Positions 49,555 to 57,994 are shown, numbered from the stretch's first letter. The stretch is 60,847 nt of DNA from Clostridia bacterium (GCA_017517685.1 JAFWYK010000004.1:140979-201825); one strand, 5' to 3'. Notes: a model not told the origin generated them from the letters alone. Translations and numbers: made by a program.

Positions 49555-49866
49555 TTATTTTAGTTTGTTTAATTCTTCTAATAATTCTTTTTCTGTTCTA
49601 AATCCTTCTAATGTTTTTACAGGATTTCCATTTTTAAAAATTACTAATGTAGGAACTACTTCAACTTGATATTTAATTGCAAGTTCTACAGATTCATCTA
49701 TATCTATTTTAAAGATATTTAAATCGTTTTGTTCTTTTGATAATTTTTCTAAAACAGGAGCTAGCATTTGGCAAGGTCCGCACCATGTAGCAAAGAAATC
49801 TACTACAGTAAGTTTATTTGAATTAAGTACTTCATCTTCGAAATTTTCTTTATTTAGAACTGTCAT
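49555..49866 (-). CDS. trxA: Thioredoxin
   Basis: A 103-residue thioredoxin with the active site FFATWCGPCQML (WCGPC), the cis-Pro in VVPTLVIF and the usual five-strand pattern. It is the first gene of an operon with the ferredoxin-thioredoxin reductase-like protein. That suggests ferredoxin rather than NADPH as electron source, as is sensible in an anaerobe. Start after GGAGG. Confidence 0.95.
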   Translation of the reverse strand: MTVLNKENFEDEVLNSNKLTVVDFFATWCGPCQMLAPVLEKLSKEQNDLNIFKIDIDESVELAIKYQVEVVPTLVIFKNGNPVKTLEGFRTEKELLEELNKLK

Positions 49867-49978
49867 ATTAAGTTACCTCCTTTAAAATATATTTTGTCAA
49901 AATTATTGTATAAAACTAGTAAATTTTGTCAATTATTTATAATATCAAGAAAAATTGTTTTATAAAAAGAAAAAATAA

Positions 49979-50008
49979 TTGACATATAGTAAAATTTGGT
50001 AATATAAT
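49979..50008 (+). promoter_or_regulatory. Promoter of the trpB leader
   Basis: TTGACA (49979-49984), 18 bp, TATAAT (50003-50008), about 30 bases before the leader peptide's start codon. Confidence 0.85.
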
Positions 50009-50038
50009 ATTATTATAATATTTTTAGGAGACATAGCC

Positions 50039-50119
50039 ATGATTACATTTAATAGTGTAAAACAAAATAAATTATGGCAAGTATGGGGAAAAAGTTACTC
50101 ATACTTATTTGTCATGTAA
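50039..50119 (+). CDS. trpL: Trp leader peptide (26 aa) of the trpB attenuator
   Basis: The ORF MITFNSVKQNKLWQVWGKSY plus SYLFVM begins eight bases after AGGAG and ends at 50119. Two Trp codons (50075-50077 and 50084-50086) lie three codons apart, directly at the first arm of an RNA hairpin. In Trp shortage a ribosome stalls there. It was too short for ordinary ORF calling. The sequence is not one I know, so the assignment rests on arrangement. Confidence 0.85.
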   Translation: MITFNSVKQNKLWQVWGKSYSYLFVM

Positions 50120-50196
50120 AAATATTTAATTTTTTAAAAGTATTGTTTACGAAGGCGTATGTATGAGTAAGTTAATCTCGTATGTGCGCTTTTTTG
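50079..50196 (+). promoter_or_regulatory. Ribosome-dependent transcription attenuator upstream of trpB
   Basis: Four segments form mutually exclusive stems. Segment 1 AAGTATG (50079-50085) pairs with part of segment 2 CTCATACTT (50098-50106). Segment 2 can instead pair with GTATGAG at 50161-50167 in segment 3. Segment 3 GCGTATGTATGAG (50155-50167) and segment 4 CTCGTATGTGCGC (50177-50189) form a 13-bp terminator followed by six T. A ribosome stalled at the Trp codons covers segment 1, freeing 2 to pair with 3 and preventing termination. A ribosome that reaches the stop codon covers segment 2 and lets the terminator form. Confidence 0.85.
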
Positions 50197-50220
50197 TTGC
50201 CTTTAAAAGGAGGTGGGAAT

Positions 50221-50379
50221 ATGAACAAGAATTGGCACTGGCCTGTGGCCAGAATAGAAAAAAATATTGAAGAAAATAAGTTAAGAAATATTTATAAAAA
50301 GGAGATTTTTAATTATGAAAAAATATGGAGAATTTGGTGGTTCATATGTACCACAAGAATTAAAAGAAAGATTAGATGA
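50221..50379 (+). CDS. Second Trp-containing small ORF overlapping the trpB start
   Basis: Behind a strong AAAGGAGGTG, an ORF reads MNKNWHWPVARIEKNIEENK and runs out of frame into trpB, with further Trp codons near its end (IWRIWW), to a stop at 50377-50379. CTGGCC-TGT-GGCCAG forms a small hairpin right at the two Trp codons. It may be a second leader peptide that couples or represses trpB translation. It could also be chance. Evidence is limited to the binding site and the early Trp codons. Confidence 0.45.
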   Translation: MNKNWHWPVARIEKNIEENKLRNIYKKEIFNYEKIWRIWWFICTTRIKRKIR

Positions 50380-51469
50380 AATAAAGAAAGAATTTGAAAA
50401 AATAAAAAAATCAAAAGAATTTAAGAAAGAATATTTATATTATTTAAAACATTTTGTAGGAAGACCATCGCCACTTTACTTTGCAGAGAATTTAACTAAA
50501 TATGCTGGTGGTGCAAAAATATTTTTAAAAAGAGAAGATTTAAATCATACAGGAGCACATAAGATAAATAATGCAATTGGTCAAATATTGCTTGCTAAAC
50601 GTATGGGTAAAAAACGTATTATAGCTGAAACTGGTGCTGGACAACATGGAGTAGCAACTGCAACAGTATGTAGTCTTTTTAATATAGAATGTATAATTTT
50701 TATGGGTAGAGAAGATATAAAAAGACAAAGAGTTAATGTAGAAAAAATGAAACTTCTTGGCACTGAAATAAAAGAAGTAACACGTGGTGAAGGAACATTA
50801 AAAGAAGCTGTTGATGAAGCATTTGAATATTTAGTAAATAATAGCGATGTGTTTTATTTAATAGGATCTGCTGTTGGTCCAGAACCATATCCTGAAATGG
50901 TGAAGTTTTTTCAAAAGATAATTGGAGAGGAAACTAAAAAACAAATTAAAGCTCAAGAAGGAAAATTACCAAAAGCAGTTGTTGCTTGTGTAGGTGGTGG
51001 AAGTAATGCAATAGGAATGTTTACAGATTTTGTTAAAGAAAAAGATGTTGAACTTTTTGGTGTAGAAGGTGCAGGCTTAGGAATAAGTACAGGAAAACAT
51101 GCAGCTGCTATGCAAAATAATACTGTTGGAATTATGCATGGAATGAAAACATTTATTATGCAAGATGAAGAGGGTAAAGTAAAAGAAGCTTATTCTATAT
51201 CTGCAGGACTTGATTATCCAGGTATTGGGCCAGAACATGCATATCTTGGAAGTATAGGTAGAGTTAAATATGATTCAGTAAAAGATGAAGATGCAGTAGA
51301 AGCCTTTAAACTATTATCAAGATTAGAAGGAATAATACCAGCTTTAGAATCAAGTCATGCAATTAGTTATTCAATTGATTTAGCTAAAAAATACGATAAA
51401 GATGACGTGATAATTGTGTGCTTATCTGGACGTGGTGATAAAGATATGGAACAAATTTTAAGTATTTAA
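50315..51469 (+). CDS. trpB: Tryptophan synthase beta chain, not followed by trpA
   Basis: A 384-residue PLP enzyme that condenses indole and serine to tryptophan. The PLP lysine is Lys83 in LNHTGAHKINNA, with the TrpB loops AETGAGQHGVATAT, the phosphate clamp CVGGGSNAIGMF, and LSGRGDKD near the end. It matches the TrpB1 class. Neither trpA nor any other trp gene is adjacent, and unknown genes follow, so indole may come from outside or from TrpA elsewhere. Control is by the attenuator described upstream. The binding site AAGGAG precedes the ATG by about ten bases. Confidence 0.95.
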   Translation: MKKYGEFGGSYVPQELKERLDEIKKEFEKIKKSKEFKKEYLYYLKHFVGRPSPLYFAENLTKYAGGAKIFLKREDLNHTGAHKINNAIGQILLAKRMGKKRIIAETGAGQHGVATATVCSLFNIECIIFMGREDIKRQRVNVEKMKLLGTEIKEVTRGEGTLKEAVDEAFEYLVNNSDVFYLIGSAVGPEPYPEMVKFFQKIIGEETKKQIKAQEGKLPKAVVACVGGGSNAIGMFTDFVKEKDVELFGVEGAGLGISTGKHAAAMQNNTVGIMHGMKTFIMQDEEGKVKEAYSISAGLDYPGIGPEHAYLGSIGRVKYDSVKDEDAVEAFKLLSRLEGIIPALESSHAISYSIDLAKKYDKDDVIIVCLSGRGDKDMEQILSI

Positions 51470-51499
51470 AAAAGAAGATATAAGTTTTATGAGAAAATT

Positions 51500-51547
51500 C
51501 TTTGGACTAGTATAAATATAATCAAAGTCTAGTCCAAAGATTTTTTT
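51500..51547 (+). terminator. Terminator after trpB
   Basis: TTTGGACTAG / CTAGTCCAAA with an 18-nt loop, followed by a run of seven T. Confidence 0.85.
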
Positions 51548-51639
51548 AAAGTTTTGCTCAAATTTTGATAGGTTAAAACGAGAAAATAAGTTTTTAATGT
51601 TTTTTTCTATAATAGAAATTTTGAATCACAAAACTAGAG

Positions 51640-51984
51640 ATGTCTATTAATAAGCCTGAAGAGGAGATTAAGACCGATGAGATTGAAGTATTAAGAAAGG
51701 ATTATAAAAGACTATTAAATAAGGTGAATTTTATTAAATTCCAATATGCAAAAGTAAAAGAAATTGTAGAAAATAATGTTAAAAAGATGGAATTTCTCCA
51801 AGAAGAAAATAATAGATTATCTTGTGGGTATAAGGAGGAAAAACAAAAGAATTCTTGGTATAAATTCTGTATTAATAAAGTCTTTGAATGTACTAGTATA
51901 TTATTTAATTTTCCCATTGAAAGACTAAAATCTATTTCAGCTAGATTTATAGAATCAACAAAAGAAGAAATAAATAAAGAGTAA
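51640..51984 (+). CDS. Unknown small coiled-coil protein
   Basis: 114 residues, start ATG at 51640 with only a weak upstream site. The first ~65 residues are a coiled coil (EIEVLRKDYKRLLNKVNFIKFQYAKVKEIVENNVKKMEFLQEENNRL); the end is amphipathic. There is no recognised family and no signal peptide. It is a single gene between terminators; I consider it probable but not certain. Confidence 0.5.
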   Translation: MSINKPEEEIKTDEIEVLRKDYKRLLNKVNFIKFQYAKVKEIVENNVKKMEFLQEENNRLSCGYKEEKQKNSWYKFCINKVFECTSILFNFPIERLKSISARFIESTKEEINKE

Positions 51985-52020
51985 TTGTTCTAAAGAGTGT
52001 CTAAATGGCGCTCTTATTTT

Positions 52021-52049
52021 TTGCAAAACATCGTAAAATGTGGTATAAT
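52021..52049 (+). promoter_or_regulatory. Promoter of the 231-aa unknown gene
   Basis: TTGCAA (52021-52026), 17 bp, TATAAT (52044-52049), 24 bases before the coding start. Confidence 0.7.
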
Positions 52050-52072
52050 TAGAGTGTTAGGGGGTGTTTTGC

Positions 52073-52768
52073 TTGGATAGAAAAATTATAGAAAAAATAT
52101 TATCTGATTTAAGAAACGAAACTAACGGTACTGCAATAGATCATTTATCAAGTAGAATTAAAGGTATGTCACAAGAAGAGATTGATTTAACAGTACAAAG
52201 ATTAGGTGGTACAGAAGAAGCTATAAAGAATGTACTAGAAGAAAAAATTAATCAATTAGCAAGAAGAGAAGCTGCTGGACACGAACCACATAAACCTATG
52301 AACAAATTGTTTTCATATGGTATATCACAATCTACAGTACATCTTCATCTACCAGTTCAACTTGCAAATATTAAAGGAAAAGGTATAACTGGTAAGATTA
52401 ATACTGCTAATAGATATTTAATAGATGCTATGGATAGAGTTTTAAAAATGAAAGATTCTGGAGATCCAAGATTTAAAAATGTAGATAGCATTTATATGAT
52501 ATCACCGATACTAATGGGAAAAGAATTAGAAGTTTTAGAAGGGTTAGATTTTGATACAGAATTTTTTGATTATAGACACCCAGATACAATTAAAGAAAGA
52601 GAAGAAGCAGGATTTGGTAAAAGATTATTTCCAGATGCTAAAGGTGTTGGTAGAGCAAAAATATCTTTAGATAAATTAAGAACAGAAGAATGGAAAGAAA
52701 AAAGAGATAACTTTGTAAAACTTTTAGAAGAAAAAGGAGCTGTGCTTGAAGAAGAACAAGTTAAATAA
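52073..52768 (+). CDS. Unknown 231-aa protein
   Basis: I choose the TTG at 52073, eight bases after AGGGGG; the upstream GTG overlaps that site. The protein is soluble: a helical first third (IIEKILSDLRNETNGTAIDHLSSRIKGMSQEEIDLTVQRLGG), then LFSYGISQSTVHLHLPVQLANI and VDSIYMISPILMGKELEVLEGLDFDTEFFDYRHPD. His-Leu-His-Leu and the charged C-terminal part are the only noticeable features. I do not recognise the family; it may be clostridial-specific. A terminator (52780-52806) follows directly. Confidence 0.7.
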   Translation: MDRKIIEKILSDLRNETNGTAIDHLSSRIKGMSQEEIDLTVQRLGGTEEAIKNVLEEKINQLARREAAGHEPHKPMNKLFSYGISQSTVHLHLPVQLANIKGKGITGKINTANRYLIDAMDRVLKMKDSGDPRFKNVDSIYMISPILMGKELEVLEGLDFDTEFFDYRHPDTIKEREEAGFGKRLFPDAKGVGRAKISLDKLRTEEWKEKRDNFVKLLEEKGAVLEEEQVK

Positions 52769-52779
52769 ATTTAAACTTA

Positions 52780-52806
52780 GGCAGGTAGAAATACCTGTCT
52801 TTTTTA
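52780..52806 (+). terminator. Terminator after the 231-aa gene
   Basis: GGCAGGT / ACCTGTC with a short loop, then TTTTTT. A hairpin of the same design (GACAG / CTGTC) follows the first 98-bp repeat at 23294-23317. Confidence 0.85.
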
Positions 52807-52878
52807 TGTCTAAAACGTTGTTTCATGAAATAAATCATGATATAACTAGATTAATAAAATGAGAAGAGGAATAAATAA

Positions 52879-53460
52879 ATGTTTGAAAAAAAGATTTGTC
52901 CAAAATGTGGTGAAAAAGAACTTGTTGAAGTATTATATGGCCTTCCAACAGAAGAAGCCTTTGAAGCTTCGCTTAAAGGTTTGATAAAATTAGAAGGATG
53001 TTGTTTACCAGAAGGTTATAATGGTGAAGCTATTTATTATTGTAATAATTGTAGATGTAAAATTTATTCAGAAGTAAATAGAAAAATAATTAATGTTGTT
53101 GCCGGTGTGATCAGGGATGAAGAGGGAAAAATATTGATTACATAAAGAAATTTTAAAAAAGCTCAAGGTGGTCTTTGGGAATTTCCAGGTGGTAAGATTG
53201 AACCGGGTGAAAGTAAAGAAGAGGCAATAGTAAGAGAGATAAAAGAGAAATTAAATATAGATATTAAATTTGATAGTTACTTAGATGAAAAAGTATTTGA
53301 ATATCCAGAAAAGACTATTAATTTAATTGCTTTAAATTGTACAAAGATTAATGGTGAGATAAAATTAATGGAACATGAAGCGTATGCTTGGGTAAAAGAT
53401 AATGAATTAAGAGATTATGAATTTGCTCCAGCAGATTATTTTATTATTAAAAAAATATAA
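52879..53460 (+). pseudogene. Zinc-ribbon plus Nudix (MutT-like) hydrolase with an in-frame stop
   Basis: A single frame runs from 52879 to 53460 except for a TAA at 53143-53145. Before it are a zinc ribbon (CPKCG ... CNNCRCK) and the start of a Nudix domain (NVVAGVIRDEEGKILIT). After it the domain continues RNFKKAQGGLWEFPGGKIEPG, with the Nudix box GGKIEPGESKEEAIVREIKEK. MutT-type proteins normally read L-x-x-Q-R at the TAA site, so a CAA to TAA change (one base) would explain the break. The Nudix box has E-x-x-E-K where the consensus is E-E, so activity was perhaps already altered. It may be a true nonsense mutation or a base-call error. Confidence 0.85.
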
Positions 53461-53476
53461 TATTAGATAATACTCT

Positions 53477-53521
53477 CTCATAACCCGAAGGTCGATAGTT
53501 CGAGTCTATCCCCCGCAACCA
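53477..53521 (+). pseudogene. 3' half of a tRNA-Met gene (attachment site)
   Basis: The sequence matches a tRNA-Met(CAU) from the anticodon loop (CTCATAA) through variable loop, T-arm (GGTCGATAGTTCGAGTCTATCC) and 3' acceptor strand to CCA. The bases before 53477 do not pair with the anticodon stem and belong to other sequence. Integrative elements that use tRNA genes leave exactly such a half gene, with the crossover in the anticodon loop. The integrase gene begins 140 bases further on. (The T-arm quoted spans positions 53490-53511.). Confidence 0.88.
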
Positions 53522-53533
53522 AAGAAATTTACT

Positions 53534-53560
53534 AGAGTCGCAAGAGATTGTGGCTCTTTT
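53534..53560 (+). terminator. Terminator after the tRNA-Met half gene
   Basis: AGAGTCGC / GTGGCTCT with wobble pairs and a T run; probably the original terminator of the tRNA gene, carried or duplicated with the attachment site. Confidence 0.7.
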
Positions 53561-53661
53561 ATTATTTATGTATAAGTAAGATTTTAGCTTTTTTGGGGAT
53601 AGCCTGGGGACACAAGATTCTATAATAGGCTAGATAAAGCCAAAATCTTCACTATTTTACT

Positions 53662-54898
53662 TCAAAAAAGCAATTTTGTGATATTTTGAAAAAAGATTTT
53701 AGTATTTATCAATAAGTCTTGTAAAACATACGCTGCTTTTCTCATATTCTTTTGTAATGGATGCACATAGTACTTTATAGTAGTATTAATACTTGCATGA
53801 CCAAGTCTTGCAGATACTGTTGCAATATCAACGTTTTGAGAAATTAAGAGAGTTGCATTTGTATGTCTTATTCCATGAAGTTTTACTACAGGTAATTCTA
53901 AAGCTGCAATATGTTCTTTATACCACTTACCAAGTGTATCAGGATGCATAGGTTTTCCGTTTGCTTGTATAAATAACTTATTAGAGTCAATCCACTTATC
54001 TCCAAATAATTCTTTTTGTTCATAATACCATTCTTTATATTCTAAAAGTACATTAGTTATATAACTTGGTATTGGAACAATTCTATTAGAACTTTCAGTC
54101 TTAGGATCTTTATCAAATATTCCTTTTTCAGGTAAATATTGAGTAGATTTATTAACTTCAATAGTTTCATTTTTAAAATCTACATCAGACCATTCAAGTT
54201 CTACAAGTTCGCCACGTCTTACACCAGAAAAAATATCAAGTAGAATAGCTACTTTGTATTTTAATTTGCTTCCAGTGAGGTCTTGTAAAGAATTAATAAG
54301 AAGTTTGCACTCATCATCATCGAAAAACTCAATTTTAGGTTTTTTAGTTTTTGGTGGTTTAACTCTTCTTGCAGGATTGTTAACTAATAATTGCCAATAT
54401 ACTGCTCTTTGAAACATTGCACTTAATAGTCTGTGATGTTCTAAAATAGTTTTTGGCGATAATGGTTTTAGAGTTCTTTGCCCATTGTTTTTTTGCAATT
54501 CTTTTTATCTGAGTGTCGTTTTCTAACATATCATATAAGTTCATTAAATCAGTAGGTTTTATTTTATCAAGAGGAAATGAACTTAAATATGGTAAAATAC
54601 GAGTTCTTAGCATACCGAGATATCTAGAGTAAGTCTTGGGTGCTAATTCTTTAGAACCATATTTTTCTTTCCATATATGAAAAAACTCTTCAAATGTTAT
54701 GGATTTACCTTCTGGAACCATTCCACGATTTACTTCTGTTATAAACTCAGCAAGAGCGATTTCAGCATCTTTTCTAGTACCATGAATAGTTTTAGTTTTT
54801 CTGCATCTACTACCATCAAGATTTTTACCATCTGAAACGATTAACCTGTAAGTATTTTCACCTCTTTTTTCAATACTTCCAGCCATTGCTTTTTCCAC
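53662..54898 (-). pseudogene. int: Tyrosine recombinase (integrase), one-base frameshift
   Basis: The gene starts at 54898 after AGGAGG with AMAGSIEKRGENTYRLIVSDG, typical of Tn916/phage integrases, an arm-binding region and a SAM-like core-binding domain (FEEFFHIWKEKYGSKELAPKTYSRY). After IKRIAKK, at a seven-A run near 54490, the frame changes by one base and continues as NNGQRTLKPLSPKTI. The catalytic domain is complete: Arg in FSGVRRGELVELEW, HGIRHTNATLL (H-x-x-R), LGHASINTT and the Tyr in IKYYVHP. With one A fewer the two parts form one ~410-residue enzyme. Removal restores a normal product, so a sequence error is plausible. Confidence 0.9.
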
Positions 54899-55183
54899 CT
54901 CCTTTCAAATTAGGGTGGAAGAAGTCTTGTATTCAATTGTGATGATTATATAATAATTTTATTGTAATTACCAGTAGTTTTTGCTTATTTTTCAGTGGTT
55001 ACAAAGATTACACAAAAATTCAGAAAAGAACTTATATAGGACAATAAAAAACTTTATGAAATGTAATATAATTTATATGAAGTCATATAATGTCGAATAA
55101 TGTAAATAAAAACTTAGGTTAACATTAGAAAAATATGGAAAAAATATTTTTTTTTTGATATAATGTAAAAAATTATAAAAGAG
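54899..55183. other. Intergenic region between integrase and the kinase-like gene
   Basis: 285 bases of AT-rich sequence. TATAAT at 55159-55164 is a likely -10 for the kinase gene. Promoter elements for the divergent integrase should also lie here. No gene or clear repeat is seen. Confidence 0.4.
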
Positions 55184-56110
55184 GTGAGAAAAATAGATAA
55201 AGTTATAGAAACTATTATAGAAATTTTAAAACAATCAAATTTAAAAATATGTTCATATTCAAAATTAAATGTACGTTCTGGACAGAATAAAACAATTGTA
55301 TGTATAACTATAGAAGATGAAAAAGAATATATTTTAAAAATTGTAGATGTAACTCCTGAAGAAATGATGCTTGAAAATGAAGATAAGGAAATTAATGAGG
55401 CAATAAAATTTGAAATAATCTCGTTATCACAGAGAATATTTAATGAGCTAGAAATGAGTAAAAAGTGTCCAAATTTACCACAAATAAGAATGATTGGAGA
55501 TAGCTTTTATAAATATATTATTTTTAAGGATAAAGCTTTTATGTATTATATAGAAGAAAAAATTGAAGGAAGTATGTTATCTTATAAAGACAATTATACA
55601 ATTCAAGAAGTGATTAGTTTTATAGAGCAAATGGCTATAAATATTAAGATAATGAGCGAAAATGGATATATACATAGAGATATAAAACCAAATAATATAA
55701 TTGAAAACAATGGAAAATATAATTTAATAGATGGAGGAATTTGTAAGCGAATAGAAGATGATGAAAATATTACTGTTGCAGGGTATCGCATAGGCACAAC
55801 AAGATATTTAGCTCCAGAGCAAGAAAGTGTTTCAGCAAATATGAAATGGACTTTTCAAACAGATTTATATCCAGTTGGAATTATTGCAACAGAAATGTTT
55901 GTTCCTAAAACGAGACATTTACCACATAAAGATATAAGGGATATTCAAATTGTTGCTAAAGAGTGGTTCGAAAATGATAATAGCGAAGCTTCTAAAATTT
56001 TATTCAAAAAGATAGTAGCAAATTTATTAAACGAAGTTAAGGCATTAAGAAGTAATAGTATAGATGAGTTTATAGTGGAATTAGAAAAAGTAAAGGAAGT
56101 GATAAAATGA
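55184..56110 (+). CDS. Serine/threonine protein kinase-like protein
   Basis: A 308-residue protein with an eukaryotic-type kinase fold. VAIKI-type Lys is plausible in EYILKIVDV. The catalytic loop is HRDIKPNNII (about residue 165), the metal motif is DGG (LIDGGICKR) in place of DFG, and RYLAPEQES matches the APE segment. It has no membrane helix. The GTG start lies in GAGGTGAG, so the binding site is unclear and the true start may differ. The next gene overlaps by four bases (ATGA), giving tight coupling. Location in the element's cargo region suggests an accessory role, for instance phage defence, but that is inference. Confidence 0.8.
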   Translation: MRKIDKVIETIIEILKQSNLKICSYSKLNVRSGQNKTIVCITIEDEKEYILKIVDVTPEEMMLENEDKEINEAIKFEIISLSQRIFNELEMSKKCPNLPQIRMIGDSFYKYIIFKDKAFMYYIEEKIEGSMLSYKDNYTIQEVISFIEQMAINIKIMSENGYIHRDIKPNNIIENNGKYNLIDGGICKRIEDDENITVAGYRIGTTRYLAPEQESVSANMKWTFQTDLYPVGIIATEMFVPKTRHLPHKDIRDIQIVAKEWFENDNSEASKILFKKIVANLLNEVKALRSNSIDEFIVELEKVKEVIK

Positions 56111-57303
56111 TTTATTTACAACATGGACCTATGTGGAAACCAAAAACAGAAGATTTATTAGATAAACAATTAGTTAATGGAATTATATGGGACCCTAGAG
56201 AAGAAAATATAGAAAGAATAAATATGGTAAGAAAAGAAAATTCTAATTATAATAGAATTTCTAATGTAGTGGACTTAAAATGGTTTTATAAACAATTCCC
56301 AAATTCTACAATGAAAAACTTAGAAAGTCTAGATTATTTTCCTGATACTATTATAGATAGAAATTACTTTAGAGATATAGAAGAAGTAAAATCAAAAGTT
56401 AAAAAAATGGTCGAATTTCAAGAAAAAATGAATGTTACAGAATTTCTTTCTCCTTCATTATATATGGCTAGTTTCAACGAAAGAATCATAGATAGATTAT
56501 TTGATGTAGATGATTTATTCTATGAATTTGTTAAGAAATCTGGTAAGGAAATTATTTTATCGTTAATTATTCACGAATCAGCTTTTGACAATGATACATA
56601 CATGAAAGAATTTATTGATGATATAAGTAATTATATTGGCAAATATACAGGTGTGTATTTAGTTATAGATAGAGATAATTCATCAACTATAAGACATAGT
56701 TTTTCAGAAACAAGATTAGCAAATGTTTTAAAATTTATTTATTCGTTTAAGAAAATGAAATTCAAGGTAATAATGGGATACACTGGAATAGAAAGTATAA
56801 ATTATATGGCTGTTGGAGCAGATATAATTGCAACAGGATGGTTTTATTCTTTGAGAAGATTTAATAGACTTGAAAAAGGTTTAGAAGAATATTCTAACAT
56901 GGGAAGAGCTAAAAAAAGGTATTTATCTTTAAATTTATTATCGGAATTAACAATTGATGATAATATTCAATCTATACCGAGTGAACAAAAATCAGAATTA
57001 TATAAATTAATTTTTAATGGAAATAGTTTAGATGAAGAAATAAAGACTCAAGCGTATGAACTTATTCCAATGAAAAATACATTTATTCAGTATTTTGAAG
57101 GAATGAATGAATTAAATAGTAAATTTGACGAAATAGAAGAAGTAGAGGATAAATTATTTGAATTAGAAAATATGATTAATAATGCAATAAAAAATGTTGA
57201 TATTTATAATGAAAAAAGACAAGGAATTGGATCTATTACTAAGAAACATTTATTAGATTATCTAAATGCAATAAAGAAATTCAAGGAAGAAAATTATATA
57301 TAA
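56107..57303 (+). CDS. Unknown 398-aa protein coupled to the kinase, possibly TIM-barrel
   Basis: The ATG overlaps the kinase stop. The first two thirds look like an alpha/beta barrel. LGIIWDPREEN-like strands (NGIIWDPREENIERI), FLSPSLYMASFNERIIDRL, EIILSLIIHES, GVYLVIDRDNSS and FKVIMGYTGIESINYMAVGADIIATGWFYSLRRF alternate with helices; the last segment resembles a (beta/alpha)8 phosphate- or product-binding site. The C-terminal ~110 residues are helical with a coiled coil. I do not recognise the family. Tight coupling to a kinase means it is likely the substrate, effector or partner. Confidence 0.75.
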   Translation: MIYLQHGPMWKPKTEDLLDKQLVNGIIWDPREENIERINMVRKENSNYNRISNVVDLKWFYKQFPNSTMKNLESLDYFPDTIIDRNYFRDIEEVKSKVKKMVEFQEKMNVTEFLSPSLYMASFNERIIDRLFDVDDLFYEFVKKSGKEIILSLIIHESAFDNDTYMKEFIDDISNYIGKYTGVYLVIDRDNSSTIRHSFSETRLANVLKFIYSFKKMKFKVIMGYTGIESINYMAVGADIIATGWFYSLRRFNRLEKGLEEYSNMGRAKKRYLSLNLLSELTIDDNIQSIPSEQKSELYKLIFNGNSLDEEIKTQAYELIPMKNTFIQYFEGMNELNSKFDEIEEVEDKLFELENMINNAIKNVDIYNEKRQGIGSITKKHLLDYLNAIKKFKEENYI

Positions 57304-57305
57304 AA

Positions 57306-57342
57306 AAGAAATTCAAGTACTAAGTTACTTGAATTTCTTTTT
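57306..57342. terminator. Bidirectional terminator between convergent cargo pairs
   Basis: AAAGAAATTCAAGTA / TACTTGAATTTCTTT with a six-base loop. It also encodes the last residues of the minus-strand nuclease-like gene. Confidence 0.85.
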
Positions 57343-57994
57343 GGTATATGCATTTTGCCATACTAGATATAAAAATAGGACTGATACTATATTTGTGATT
57401 ATGTACTTTAGGTGAAATATATTTATAATGAGTAGATTTAGTTACTCCTATGAGACCTATATTATATAAAGTAAATATATCAGAATATTTTTCTTTTAAT
57501 TTTAAAGCTTCTTTATTTGGCATAACTACGAAAGATTTGTATGAAAAAGAAGTGTTTCGAGTAGCTTGTAATATAGCTTTTTTCCAATCTTTCAATTTTA
57601 ATTCGTAAGAATTAAATTTTAAATTTGGAAATTGAAAATCAGGGCAAATAGTATATTTATTAGGGTTTGCTTCAAAAATTATATTAACTTTCTCTAAAGC
57701 TAATATAATTGAATTTAGATAATCTTCAGTATATCCAGTTTTATTTAGTAGATACTTAAATGTTCTAGAAGTATTTTTGTGCAGATATCCAACAACTAAG
57801 GCATTACTATATATTGATAATAATTCAGCTTGAGCATTGTTAAGTGTATTTTTGAAACAATCAAAATCTACTTCTACGATATCAACATTACCAAATCTTG
57901 CATTAAATTCTTGTAATATATTAGTATTAGTATTTTTTATGTTTTTTAATTGATTAAAGAATATTTGTTGTAATTCAAATTCACTCTCAAACAT
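57320..57994 (-). CDS. Putative PD-(D/E)XK nuclease-like protein
   Basis: A 224-residue protein with start after AAGGAGG. ARFGNVDIVEVDFD in the first quarter and SYELKLKDWKKAILQATRNTSF around residue 130 provide the D...E-x-K pattern of PD-(D/E)XK nucleases. Between them sits a helix-turn-helix-like segment (TFKYLLNKTGYTEDYLNSIILAL). The later part has SYKSFVVMPNKEALKLKEKYSDIFTLYNIGLIGV, a strand order common in that fold. The family is not one I can name. The upstream gene on the same strand encodes a zinc-finger protein; the two are likely cotranscribed. Confidence 0.6.
   Translation of the reverse strand: MFESEFELQQIFFNQLKNIKNTNTNILQEFNARFGNVDIVEVDFDCFKNTLNNAQAELLSIYSNALVVGYLHKNTSRTFKYLLNKTGYTEDYLNSIILALEKVNIIFEANPNKYTICPDFQFPNLKFNSYELKLKDWKKAILQATRNTSFSYKSFVVMPNKEALKLKEKYSDIFTLYNIGLIGVTKSTHYKYISPKVHNHKYSISPIFISSMAKCIYQKEIQVT

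Noticed and set aside
49979..50314. A T-box riboswitch upstream of trpB.
   Set aside because: No T-box consensus (AGGGTGGnACCGCG) or specifier stem is present; a leader peptide with Trp codons and exclusive hairpins explains the region.
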